From Bacteriovorax stolpii (GTDB lineage: Bacteria > Bdellovibrionota > Bacteriovoracia > Bacteriovoracales > Bacteriovoracaceae), in NCBI GenBank assembly GCA_945905815.1, contig CAMDQH010000019.1, positions 1-46,271 on the forward strand: 46,271 nucleotides of DNA. Direction: 5' to 3'. Below the pieces are notes generated by a model. That model was not told where the DNA came from and did no database searches. It was given only the letters and a program-made list of their open reading frames with translations. A program made the translations under genes and the position numbers. This document shows, in pieces, positions 26,601 through 34,630 of the stretch (position 1 is the first letter of the stretch; each line of letters starts with the position of its first letter).

Positions 26601-29135
26601 GTGGCGCGAGTCAGTCTATATGCTAACAAGGGAACGCTTGTAGATCAATTGAGAAGGAGGCCTCTCGAGCAGGAACCACCTCCCCGTTTCATCCCTACTG
26701 TCCAAAAGAAAGATTATCCCCATATTCCATTTGTTCGTCCTCAACTAGAATTTTTCAATGGACTGGGTGGTTTTACAGCTGATGGACATGAATATGTAAT
26801 TACTCTTACAGCTGAACAATGGACTCCAGCTCCATGGATCAACGTCGTGGCCAATAAAAAAGATTTTGGGTTTATTATATCGGAATCAGGACAAGGTTAT
26901 ACTTGGTCACTTAACAGTCGAGAAAATCGACTATCTTCTTGGTCTAATGATCCAGTTACTGATCCTTCTTCAGAAGCAATATATATCCGAGATGAAGAAA
27001 GTGGTGCCTTTTGGTCTCCAACTCCCCTTCCTATTAGAGGCCCTCAAAGTTATGTGATAAGACACGGCCAGGGCTACAGCGATTTTTTGCATGATTCACA
27101 TGGAATTTCACATCATATGAAGGTTTTTGTTCCTTTAAATGATTCTGTAAAAATCATTAAATTAAAATTAAAAAATGTGGGTGATAAGACAAGAAAACTA
27201 TCCATTACAAGTTACATTGACTGGGTACTAGGTTTTTCAAGAACACATTCCGCACAAACACTAACTACTTTTTGGGATGACAATGCCCATGCTATTTTTG
27301 CTAAAAACACTTACAACAACGAGTTTGCCCAAAGGGTCGCATTTCTAACCAGTAGCGAAGACAATAATTCTTTTACCTGTGACAGAAAAGAATTCATCGG
27401 CCGAAACGGCAGCATGGCAAATCCCGCCGCACTTAATAGAACAAATTTGGGCAACAAATCCGGAGGTAGATTTGATCCATGTGGCGCAATTCAATCAAGC
27501 TTTGACTTGAAACCAAATACTGAAAGAGAAATTATTATTCTTATTGGTCAAGGTGAGAATGAAGAGGAGGCCAGGCACTTATCAGAATTTTATCAAATCT
27601 CAGAGAACGCAAACAATGCATTACTTGCAGTAAATAACTATTGGAATGAAACTCTTGGCACACTAACTATTAAAACTCCTGATGCTTCAATGAATATGCT
27701 GGTTAATCGCTGGCTTCTTTATCAAACGCTTGCCTGTAGAATTTGGGCACGCACTGCCTTCTACCAATCTGGAGGGGCCTTCGGGTACCGAGATCAATTA
27801 CAAGATGTAATGGCGATGGTTTATTCTCATCCAGAAATCACGAGGGACCAAATCAAATTGGCAGCATCAAGGCAATTCCACGAGGGTGATGTCCAGCATT
27901 GGTGGCATCCACCAACCGGCCGTGGGGTACGGACTCGATTTTCCGATGATTTATTATGGCTTCCCTTTGTTGTAAATTATTACATCGAAGTTACAGGTGA
28001 TTATTCTATTCTAGATGAAGTCGTTCCCTACATAGAAACGCCCATCCTTGATGAAGGAAATGATGAAACCTATACCCAACCGATCTTTTCAAAAGAAATG
28101 GGAACTGTTTTTGAACACTGCTCACGTGCCATAGACAGAAGTCTTAAAGTTGGTGACAACGGTCTTCCTCTCATGGGGTCCGGTGACTGGAACGATGGAA
28201 TGAGTCGAGTCGGTCATCATGGAAAAGGTGAAAGTGTTTGGCTTGCATGGTTTTTAATAAAAACACTAAGAGGCTTTATACCATTGTGTGATTTTAAAAA
28301 TGATATTACTCAATCTGAAAAATATATTGTTAATGTAGTAAAACTGAAAAACGCAGTAGAAAACAACGCTTGGGATGGTGAATGGTACCTTCGTGCATTT
28401 TTTGATAATGGCGATAAAATGGGCTCTCATTTAAGTGAAGAATGCAAAATTGATTCTATTGCGCAGTCTTGGTCACTCTTATCTGGTGAAGGTAATCAAG
28501 AGAGAAGTAAAAAATCCCTTGAATCTGTGAATAAATTTTTAATAGATCGTGATGAAAAAATCATTAAACTTTTTACGCCTCCTTTTGATAAGAGCTCACA
28601 AGATCCTGGCTACATTAAAGGTTATCTACCAGGTGTAAGAGAAAATGGCGGCCAGTACACCCATGCTGCTATCTGGACCATGATGGCCTATGCTGCTCTC
28701 AAAGATGGTCAAACTGCTACCGAAATCTTTTCGATGATCAATCCAATTAATCGTTCAGCAACACTAACTGGATTACAAAAATACAAAGTTGAACCTTACG
28801 TCATTGCGGCAGATATCTATGGTGTTTATCCACATGTTGGGCGGGGCGGATGGAGTTGGTACACTGGATCGGCGAGCTGGATGTATCGAGCGGCTATCGA
28901 ATCCATCCTGGGATTTAAACTGCATCAAAATAAACTTACTATCCAGCCTTGTATTCCCAAAGAATGGGATAATTTTGAAATCACCTATCATAAAGGGAAA
29001 GCACACTTCAAGATTACTGTACTGAATAATAAATCAGAAACCTCAATAGAAGTAGATGGTGTCATGATCGTCGGAAATCAAATTCCGATTCTTAGTGATG
29101 ACATAGAGCATCAAGTGGTCATCAAGCTGGGTTAA
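20676..29135 (+). CDS. ndvB: NdvB/ChvB-type cyclic beta-glucan synthase
   Basis: At 2819 residues this matches the giant cyclic beta-1,2-glucan synthases (about 2800-2870). These build, cyclise and trim periplasmic glucan rings. The N-terminal cytoplasmic region (1-400) is followed by membrane segments at about 408-430 and 437-465. A GT84 glycosyltransferase domain comes next, with VITLDADTQLP at about 621 and RMHRWTRGDWQ at about 771, then more membrane segments at about 810-860 and 950-985. A glycoamylase-like region includes MAHHQGMSL. The C-terminal GH94 phosphorylase half has YRDQLQDVMA near 2370 and GSGDWNDGMSRVG near 2501, including the catalytic Asp. It stands alone. Linkage type cannot be read from sequence. 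Confidence 0.93.
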   Translation: MDSSQFSSNLLDDHYFANEVLGIERLEALATSFAKELKTMWPSGKGINLLPQMKKSSDELLEAYLYLTKSISGQNLKPATEWFLDNYHIIEDQLRSIKRDLPKNFYDELPKISEGAFSGYPRVYAIAYTYVLKTDSRLDTESIKKFVKTFQEVTPLAIGELWAIAITFRISLIKRLGPLVESIIFDTQKRAEADLLADKLLEHATKRESKPAQLIKILVAGLNQQVKSNRPFFVQLIQRLRDQDPSVSSAFDHLEKMLQSYQTNASEIVGQEHYRQAATQVTIGNIISSMRLLSKIDWHDFFESVSLVDPILCNDPIGAYGKMDKATRDSYRKVIERIAKHSKHSEIQVAQKTIECATNQISHAPEDLRKKHIGHYLLDDGVFELERKLDYKSPLAEKISRFIDEDPTYIYFGFLFLLMVTFISIILKIFQRADQSTFEVYMIVLLITLPISDLSLSVLNFSLTLMRLPKRLPRMETEKGIQECDSSMVIVPCLLTSHAIVQELVNNLEVQFLANQDPHIYFAILGDLGDAKNETTDRDKDLLYLAKKGIEDLNHRYSKNLNPRFYFFHRARLYNASEEKWICWERKRGKIIEFNRLLRGNTTTSYINSEIDFDFLKKIKYVITLDADTQLPLQNARRLIGTITHPLNLPIYDPEKNRICKGYAILQPRISVSMVSAVKTRFARIFSGNTGIDPYTTAISDVYQDLFNEGSFTGKGLYVVDAFEKVIGERIPENCVLSHDLLEGSYARVGLTTDLELIDDYPLNFEIFAKRMHRWTRGDWQIAIWLLPWVPNSKNQWVRNNLPLIARWKIFDNLRRSLLTPTLLLWLLLSWTYLKGNPVAWTLVIIIAMSFPVYAPSISDLFRRHESTWREHLKTCLWEIENRLKQIFMMLIFMPSMAVDQVDAIVRSLYRMLISKKHLLEWVTFSQSQLQSQAEFGWKELLTNGPLFSIATTLLLYFIKPSSLYVASPFLIAWALSPIVSRLTKQRIKPKDTPLDQEEVKLYRRYARITWCFFETFANEENNWLAPDNFQEDPVPVVANRTSPTNIGLQLLSTLSAFDLGYIGFRKMIEILEKVIDSLGKLERMNGHFYNWYNTHDLTPLKPRYISSVDSGNLAGHLIVIKQACLKLSEGPYVNPHICLGLRDCLNILLDHIEEHQKNPQKTHQSSFKKIILQIHELSRSLENATCKKVIEQLKETESLLHELIPEEDSKVNKWIKITLNQALSFQADELGSHTDLPERLNKIATKCQAIYLEMDFHFLFDEERKIFSIGFNATEGRRDDSYYDLLASESRLTSFFAIAKGDVPDDHWFRLGRSLTNVSGSRALISWSATMFEYLMPLLVMRRYEGTLLDQTYDAVVLRQIEYGEQRQIPWGVSESGYYARDLNFNYQYGPFGIPGLGLKRGLRDELVVSPYSTMLAAMVAPRKALANLLRLEKMDVLGTFGFYESIDYTPGRLPKNKKSVILKSYMAHHQGMSLISINNLLNKSIMQRRFHAEPRVKAVQLLLQERIPVIPQIAKPRAEETHIESFSRFSDTFHTRIYTDPSLSTPRTQIISNGNYSLMMSTVGSGFSKCEERMVTRWKEDSTLDNWGQFIYIKNMESQKTWSAGFQPIGGKPRNYEAHFSESKIEFFRQDNDVSTHTEVIVSSEDNVEMRQVSLTNNSNLTIEIEVTSYMEVTLAKAADDAAHPAFSNLFIQTEFCAETESLLANRRLRSKGETGIWGLHLSTVIGDVVGKLQYETDRNRFLGRGRSIKNPIVMTNEIELSNTVGAVLDPVFSLRRRVRIKPRQTARIIFTTGLVYTREEALRVIEKYHDPNIFLRQTNLGWVKNQIELRHLNISMEKAHIYQRLGGRILYLAPYLRAQSEVLISNIKNQSALWAYGISGDIPILLTRIQDEKDMEMIRELLRCHEYLRLKGLKIDLVILNEHATSYMQHLQDELMRQILISGFHSLLDKPGGIFIRRADIIPAEDLVLIKAVARVSLYANKGTLVDQLRRRPLEQEPPPRFIPTVQKKDYPHIPFVRPQLEFFNGLGGFTADGHEYVITLTAEQWTPAPWINVVANKKDFGFIISESGQGYTWSLNSRENRLSSWSNDPVTDPSSEAIYIRDEESGAFWSPTPLPIRGPQSYVIRHGQGYSDFLHDSHGISHHMKVFVPLNDSVKIIKLKLKNVGDKTRKLSITSYIDWVLGFSRTHSAQTLTTFWDDNAHAIFAKNTYNNEFAQRVAFLTSSEDNNSFTCDRKEFIGRNGSMANPAALNRTNLGNKSGGRFDPCGAIQSSFDLKPNTEREIIILIGQGENEEEARHLSEFYQISENANNALLAVNNYWNETLGTLTIKTPDASMNMLVNRWLLYQTLACRIWARTAFYQSGGAFGYRDQLQDVMAMVYSHPEITRDQIKLAASRQFHEGDVQHWWHPPTGRGVRTRFSDDLLWLPFVVNYYIEVTGDYSILDEVVPYIETPILDEGNDETYTQPIFSKEMGTVFEHCSRAIDRSLKVGDNGLPLMGSGDWNDGMSRVGHHGKGESVWLAWFLIKTLRGFIPLCDFKNDITQSEKYIVNVVKLKNAVENNAWDGEWYLRAFFDNGDKMGSHLSEECKIDSIAQSWSLLSGEGNQERSKKSLESVNKFLIDRDEKIIKLFTPPFDKSSQDPGYIKGYLPGVRENGGQYTHAAIWTMMAYAALKDGQTATEIFSMINPINRSATLTGLQKYKVEPYVIAADIYGVYPHVGRGGWSWYTGSASWMYRAAIESILGFKLHQNKLTIQPCIPKEWDNFEITYHKGKAHFKITVLNNKSETSIEVDGVMIVGNQIPILSDDIEHQVVIKLG

Positions 29136-29248
29136 TCGACCGATCCTTTGGATTTAAGAGATCTAACTTCTCAAAATTCATTCCCATATTAAATTATGCA
29201 GCTATCATTAATATAGATCCGCTATATAACTTCCTCTTAGGACTAATT

Positions 29249-31486
29249 ATGCAACCTTTCAGAAAGCTAAAAAACCAGTTCGGAATAGGATTACTGGAAA
29301 TCATGGTCGCTATTGGACTTACAGGTGGATTGGCATTGACTATTTCCAAGGTGATGCAAAATTTTCAGCAAGAAGCCAAACAAGTTGAATCAAAAAGAGA
29401 AAGTATAAATTTGAAAGGTTTGATACAAGATACTCTAAATAATACTACGGCCTGTCAGTATACATTTTCAGGGGTAACTGCGGCACAGTGGACGAGTTTA
29501 GCAGGGAGTTCCACTTATTCTGTTACTCTTCCCAGCGTGAAAGATAAATTGAATGAGATTAAATATTCTACAACCTCGACAGATATTAATCCACTCACTA
29601 TTAAGAGCTTATCGTTAACCAATTATAATTCAGGTCTTCTTACAGGTGACTTTATCATCCAATCTACTTTTAGAAGATCCTCTACAATAACCCAAGTGGT
29701 GAAGCCAATAAAAATTCCCATAAATTTTACGTTCACTGGGACTACATTATCAGCTTGTTCAACAATGGCCTTTGGTGGTGAATGGATGCTTGGAGGTAAC
29801 GCCGGAACAGTTGCAGGAACTGATTATATCGGAACTTCAGATTCTAAAGATTTTGTTTTTAAAACAAATGCCACCGAAAGAGCGAGATTTACCGTCAGTG
29901 GTAATTTGGGGATTGGGACGACGACACCAACTGAAAAGCTTCACGTCTTTGGTGGAAGAGCAATTATAGATGGTTTAACAACTGGCACTCAAACAGTGTT
30001 TAAGGTGATGAACAGTAATAGCGGAACAACAAGACTTGGATTTCAAGCAACAACTGACTCAGTCATTGGTTATCAAAGCAAATTGAGAATTGGAGTTGTG
30101 GCAGCCGATAATGCCGCACTAACCGTTGATACCATGATGCTTGATAACTCTGGCAACGTCGGGATCGGAACGACAGCGCCTTCAAATCTTCTGTCTCTAG
30201 GTGGCCAGACAGCGCGAATTATCGCCATGGAAAGAAATACAACTGCGGCTACAGGAGGGCAGGGATTAACAATAAGTTCAGGCGGAGCAATAGCAGGAAC
30301 CGCAAATTTGGCAGGAGGAGATTTAACATTAAGATCGGGAATTGCAACAGGTACAGGCTCTTCTGCTATGCGCTTTTTCACAGCAACAGCAGGAGCAACT
30401 GCTACAACTGATAGAACAGCAACTGAAAAAATGACGATTCTGGGAAGTGGCAACGTCGGAGTAGGAACAATTGCACCTACTTTGAAAGGACATTTTGTTA
30501 CAGCTTCAACTAATGACGGAGTCATGATTGAACAAACTGGGACAACCGCTGCTGCCTTAAGACTTAAGCAAACCGGCGGTTCTGGCCATGATTGGGCACT
30601 TTTAAGTTTGGGCACAGGAAACTCGCAACTTGAAGGCACAATGGAACTTTATGACTATTCAGGAATAGGGACAGTCATGGGGTTAAATGGAACTGTCGGT
30701 AGCGTTGGTATTCGCGGAGCAGCTCCTTCAACGGCGCTTTCAGGAAGTAACGACGAGGTGATGAGAGTTCATGGAAGCGTTAAACTGCAAGGGTACTATG
30801 TAAATAGTGTTGGAATACTTTTTGGTAACGATACAAATCAGAAAGGCCAAATTCGTTTTTGGCAAATGAACGCTGGGAACCCTTATTGGACGATCGGGGA
30901 ATTCATTGGGGCCGGAACCTACCCTGCGCATGCGGGTTTGGTGGTCACACCGGATAATGCTTATGGTTTTGGAGCTTGGCCAGGTGTTACCACAACTAAG
31001 GCCTACATCATAGATGGTAAAGGATATTCCAATGGTGGTGCCGGTTGGGGAACTTCTTCAGATGGAAGGTTGAAGAGGAATATTGAAGAATTTAGTGGAG
31101 CTTTAAGTAAAATTAATCTCCTCAGACCAGTAAGATATGAGTGGATTAATAAATCGTTGCACGACAATCGTGAGAATGAATATGGCTTTATTGCCCAAGA
31201 TGTTGAAAAGTATTTTCCCGATTGGGTTACCCACATAAAATTAAAAGATGGGATAAAAGGGAAAAAGAATGCGGACAGCTTATTGATTCCAGAGGGTGAA
31301 AAAACGAAGCATTTATCTTTGACCATGAGTTTTAATGCTTTTGTAGTTAAAGCAATTCAAGAGTTAGATGAGAAGTTTAATAAAAATCATGATTCAACAG
31401 AAAATCAGATAAATGACCTTCAGGCAGAAAACAAAGAACTCAGAGACAGATTGGCTAAAATTGAAAAAATGCTGGATAACAAATAA
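29249..31486 (+). CDS. prepilin-like/tail-fibre chimera with S74 autoprocessing domain
   Basis: The 745-residue protein joins three parts. Residues 1-40 are a type IV prepilin signal: cleavage after G12, Glu at +5 (E17), then a hydrophobic helix. The middle has tail-fibre-like beta repeats marked by GNLGIGTTTP (about 219), GNVGIGTTAP (about 300) and GNVGVGTIAP (about 400). Residues about 600-720 are a peptidase S74 chaperone domain. S604-D605 and K609 have the Ser-x4-Lys spacing of the self-cleaving dyad, then YGFIAQDVEKYFPDW. The C-terminus is a coiled coil. S74 domains trimerise phage fibres and cut themselves off, so this is probably a trimeric surface fibre or adhesin. How pilin export and trimerisation fit together is unclear. 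Confidence 0.85.
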   Translation: MQPFRKLKNQFGIGLLEIMVAIGLTGGLALTISKVMQNFQQEAKQVESKRESINLKGLIQDTLNNTTACQYTFSGVTAAQWTSLAGSSTYSVTLPSVKDKLNEIKYSTTSTDINPLTIKSLSLTNYNSGLLTGDFIIQSTFRRSSTITQVVKPIKIPINFTFTGTTLSACSTMAFGGEWMLGGNAGTVAGTDYIGTSDSKDFVFKTNATERARFTVSGNLGIGTTTPTEKLHVFGGRAIIDGLTTGTQTVFKVMNSNSGTTRLGFQATTDSVIGYQSKLRIGVVAADNAALTVDTMMLDNSGNVGIGTTAPSNLLSLGGQTARIIAMERNTTAATGGQGLTISSGGAIAGTANLAGGDLTLRSGIATGTGSSAMRFFTATAGATATTDRTATEKMTILGSGNVGVGTIAPTLKGHFVTASTNDGVMIEQTGTTAAALRLKQTGGSGHDWALLSLGTGNSQLEGTMELYDYSGIGTVMGLNGTVGSVGIRGAAPSTALSGSNDEVMRVHGSVKLQGYYVNSVGILFGNDTNQKGQIRFWQMNAGNPYWTIGEFIGAGTYPAHAGLVVTPDNAYGFGAWPGVTTTKAYIIDGKGYSNGGAGWGTSSDGRLKRNIEEFSGALSKINLLRPVRYEWINKSLHDNRENEYGFIAQDVEKYFPDWVTHIKLKDGIKGKKNADSLLIPEGEKTKHLSLTMSFNAFVVKAIQELDEKFNKNHDSTENQINDLQAENKELRDRLAKIEKMLDNK

Positions 31487-31496
31487 ATGACAAAAA

Positions 31497-31534
31497 GATC
31501 AATAGGGATATGGCCTGCCTACTCCCTATTGATC
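31497..31534. terminator. 12-bp inverted repeat between convergent fibre and recQ genes
   Basis: GATCAATAGGGA (31497-31508) is perfectly complementary to TCCCTATTGATC (31523-31534). The right arm overlaps the last codons of recQ. It probably acts as a bidirectional terminator or transcript end, although neither side has a long U-tract. Confidence 0.5.
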
Positions 31535-33324
31535 AACTCCAGAAAAAATTTTCCGTAATTCTCTAATTTGTTTTGCCCTACTCCATGAACCATCAAAAAC
31601 TCGTCATTATTACGAGGCATCAGCGAACACATATCATGCAAAGACTTATCATTAAAAACGATATATGAAGGAAGATGCTTTTCTTTGGCCAATTTGTTTC
31701 TGAGCCGTTTAAGTGATTCAAACAGATCATCCCGATCATGGCTGACCTCTTTGGTCTTAGAAGACTCCTTCTTCCCTTTCTTCGAAATTACTGAAAACTC
31801 CTGCTTTCGTAATTGAAGCTTGGCCCCACCAGTTAAAATCTCCAAAGACTTTTGATTAAGCCCCAGGCTCCGGTATTCCCAGCTCTTGATGAATATAAAA
31901 TTTAAATTAAGCAACTGCCTTAAAACGCTATTCCAATGTTCTTTTGGCATATCTTTGCCAATACCAAAAACTGAAAGAGTGTCATGTCTTCGATCAGATA
32001 TCTTTGTACTTTTACTTCCACGAATAACATCGATTATATGACCGGCACCATACATTTGCTGAGTACGGTATATGGTCGACATCATCTTTTGTGCATCAAC
32101 AGTTGCATCCCAAAGGACTGGTGGTTCCATGCAGGTATCGCAATTTCCACATGCTCCAACTCTGTTTTGGCCAAAATATCCAAGCACATAATTTCTTCGG
32201 CAAGTACCCGTTTCACACAAGGCCAGCATCGAATCCAGCTTGTGCCTGGCCACTTTTTTATAGCTTTCATCAGCATCAGTGGTCTCAAGCATATGTGAGA
32301 GTTTCACTACATCTTGAAGACCATAAACCATCCAGGCATTCGAAGCCTTTCCATCACGTCCGGCCCTACCTGTTTCTTGATAATAACTCTCGATACTTTT
32401 TGGTAGATCTAAATGCGCCACGAACCTCACATCTGGCCGGTCAATCCCCATGCCGAAAGCAATTGTAGCAACTACAATAATTCGTTCCTCAGCATTAAAA
32501 AGGCTTTGGTTTTTTGATCGCTCTTGTTGAGAAAGACCAGCGTGGTAAGGAACGGCCGGGTGCCCGAGTTTTCGAAGGGCCTTTGCCACTCGCTCGACCT
32601 TGTCTCGAGAAAGACAATAAACAATCCCGGTATCATGAGGGTGATGAGTTTTGATGAATTCATTTAATTGTTTCATTTCATCAGCTCGCTCAAGAATCAT
32701 ATACTTGATGTTCGGGCGATCAAATGAAGAGACAAGAACTTTTGGAGTTTCAAGGGATAGCTGCTCAGAAATATCGACTCTGGTTTTTGCATCTGCAGTA
32801 GCAGTTAATGCGATAACTGGTACACCTGGGAACTTTAATTTAAGTTCCCCTAAGCGTGTATAATCTTTTCGAAACTCATGGCCCCACTGAGATACACAAT
32901 GGGCCTCATCAATAGCAATCAGCGATATTTTTAGCTGGTTGAAGAAAGATCCTAAGTTTGCAGACAGAATCCCTTCTGGAGAAACATAAACAAGTTTAAT
33001 TTTACCTTTTAGGATTTTCTCTTTAGTTTTTTGTGATTCACTAATAGAAAGTGAAGAATTCAAAAACACCGCCTCTACGCCGTACTCCTTAAGATTCATG
33101 ACCTGATCATGCATTAAAGAAATGAGTGGCGAGATAACTAGCGTAACTCCACTTAAATACAAGGCCGGAATCTGGTAACAAAGGGATTTTCCTCCCCCTG
33201 TTGGCATAATCGCCAGGGTATCTTTCCCGTCTAGAACAGAAGTGATGGCGTTATACTGCTCAAAACGAAACGTTTGGTATCCAAAAGTTTCTTTTAGAAT
33301 GTGATGAAGTTTTTTGTCTCTCAT
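31519..33324 (-). CDS. recQ: ATP-dependent DNA helicase RecQ
   Basis: RecQ unwinds DNA 3' to 5' in recombination and fork repair. The 601-residue length is typical. Walker A is GGGKSLCYQ at about 43-51, the Walker B box is DEAHCVSQWGHEF, and TATAD is motif III. VYCLSRDKVER and GMGIDRPDVRFVAH lie in the second helicase lobe, and the arginine-finger region is YYQETGRAGRDG. The zinc-binding CRRNYVLGYFG...CGNCDTC block and a C-terminal HRDC domain (PSYIVFNDKSLHDM) are both present. It ends within an inverted repeat shared with the convergent fibre gene. The promoter candidate leaves almost no leader. Confidence 0.97.
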   Translation of the reverse strand: MRDKKLHHILKETFGYQTFRFEQYNAITSVLDGKDTLAIMPTGGGKSLCYQIPALYLSGVTLVISPLISLMHDQVMNLKEYGVEAVFLNSSLSISESQKTKEKILKGKIKLVYVSPEGILSANLGSFFNQLKISLIAIDEAHCVSQWGHEFRKDYTRLGELKLKFPGVPVIALTATADAKTRVDISEQLSLETPKVLVSSFDRPNIKYMILERADEMKQLNEFIKTHHPHDTGIVYCLSRDKVERVAKALRKLGHPAVPYHAGLSQQERSKNQSLFNAEERIIVVATIAFGMGIDRPDVRFVAHLDLPKSIESYYQETGRAGRDGKASNAWMVYGLQDVVKLSHMLETTDADESYKKVARHKLDSMLALCETGTCRRNYVLGYFGQNRVGACGNCDTCMEPPVLWDATVDAQKMMSTIYRTQQMYGAGHIIDVIRGSKSTKISDRRHDTLSVFGIGKDMPKEHWNSVLRQLLNLNFIFIKSWEYRSLGLNQKSLEILTGGAKLQLRKQEFSVISKKGKKESSKTKEVSHDRDDLFESLKRLRNKLAKEKHLPSYIVFNDKSLHDMCSLMPRNNDEFLMVHGVGQNKLENYGKFFLELINRE

Positions 33325-33335
33325 ATACCATTTAA

Positions 33336-33365
33336 ATTATAACGAATTTTGCAGAATGCAAACAA
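33336..33365 (-). promoter_or_regulatory. recQ promoter candidate giving a near-leaderless mRNA
   Basis: On the minus strand a perfect TATAAT (33341-33336) lies 18 bases after TTGTTT (33365-33360). The predicted start falls about five bases before the recQ ATG, and no ribosome-binding site is visible, consistent with leaderless or near-leaderless translation. Confidence 0.45.
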
Positions 33366-33404
33366 AGACTAGACCATTACTTATTCAAATATTATAACTG
33401 AAAT

Positions 33405-34610
33405 ATGAATAACTATTTAAGACCTCTGACGTTTGTAACGATCCTTTATTTTCTTTTTGGCTTCCTAACTTGCCTAAATGATGTACTGATCCCTCATCTT
33501 AAAGGTCTCTTTACACTTAATTACACCCAAGCAATTTTGGTACAGGTTTGCTTTTTTTCAGCTTATTTTTTTATGTCAATTCCATCTGGAAGAATAACGC
33601 ATAAAAAAGGATACCGCTTCGGTATTGTAGCTGGTCTGGCAATTGCGGCTGTTGGCACCCTTGGATTCATTCCGGCCGCCGCCTTGGGCTCATATGGTAT
33701 TTTTCTGGTCTCACTATTCATTCTGGCATCAGGTATTACTCTACTTCAAGTTGCAGTAAACCCTTACGTCACTTTGCTTGGATCACCTGAAAGAAGCGCA
33801 TTTCGTTTAAATCTTGCTCAGGCGTTTAATTCGCTCGGAACAACTCTTGCCCCCTTATTAGGAAGCATTCTCATATTAGAATCTACCGATAAAATTAAAG
33901 GAATTCAGCTTCCATACCTTGGCCTTACAATAGTACTCATTATTGTTGCCTTTGTATTTTCTCGCATTCCTTTGCCTTCCTTGAGCGATTACTCAAATCA
34001 GGAAGTGGCCGGCGGAGATGAAAGTTTTAAAGAATCAATTCACGAATACATGGCCACGCTTAAAAGACATCCACACCTAATATTAGGAATGCTTGCTATT
34101 TTCTTTTATGTTGGTGCCGAGGTAAGTATTGGAAGCTTTTTAATTGCTTGGTTAAATGATCCAAATGTTGCTGGATTCACCACTGAAGACGCCGGACGCT
34201 ACGTGTCCTTCTACTGGGGTGGAGCGATGGTTGGACGATTTCTGGGTAGTTATCTGACGGCAAGATTTCATCCAGTAAAAGTACTCAAAGTATCTTTACT
34301 AACCGTTCTTGTGCTTATTATTATCGCCACCACAGCTTACCAACCTGGTATTTCAATGTGGGCAATCATTGCAATCGGTTTATTTAACTCGATACAATTT
34401 CCCACTATCTTTTCCCTTAGTGTTTCAGGTCTAGGAAAAGATACTGCCTATGCTTCAGGTCTTATTTGTACCTGTATCGTTGGTGGAGCACTCATTCCCT
34501 TACTTCAAGGAATTACAGCTGACTCCATCGGACTAAGATGGTCATTTTTAATTCCTCTTGTATGTTACGCATATATTTTTATGGTCGCTGGTCGTCTGGA
34601 AAAAAAATAA
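33405..34610 (+). CDS. nagP: MFS sugar permease, FucP/NagP family
   Basis: The 401-residue protein is almost entirely hydrophobic, with about 12 membrane helices. It has the FucP-family opening (FLTCLNDVLIPHLK) and SIPSGRITHKKGYRFG between helices 2 and 3. Members carry fucose, glucose/galactose or N-acetylglucosamine by proton symport. The next gene, 20 bases away, is an N-acetylglucosamine-kinase-like ATPase. That favours an amino-sugar substrate and a NagP-like role, which is inference from context. It diverges from recQ with 80 bases between. Amino sugars from peptidoglycan or chitin would be plausible nutrients. Confidence 0.88.
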   Translation: MNNYLRPLTFVTILYFLFGFLTCLNDVLIPHLKGLFTLNYTQAILVQVCFFSAYFFMSIPSGRITHKKGYRFGIVAGLAIAAVGTLGFIPAAALGSYGIFLVSLFILASGITLLQVAVNPYVTLLGSPERSAFRLNLAQAFNSLGTTLAPLLGSILILESTDKIKGIQLPYLGLTIVLIIVAFVFSRIPLPSLSDYSNQEVAGGDESFKESIHEYMATLKRHPHLILGMLAIFFYVGAEVSIGSFLIAWLNDPNVAGFTTEDAGRYVSFYWGGAMVGRFLGSYLTARFHPVKVLKVSLLTVLVLIIIATTAYQPGISMWAIIAIGLFNSIQFPTIFSLSVSGLGKDTAYASGLICTCIVGGALIPLLQGITADSIGLRWSFLIPLVCYAYIFMVAGRLEKK

Positions 34611-34630
34611 AAAAACGAAAAGGATAAACC

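Noticed and set aside
30073-30639. 188-codon minus-strand ORF
   Set aside because: Antisense to the tail-fibre gene; Pro/Val-rich translation is a by-product of the Gly/Thr-rich sense strand.
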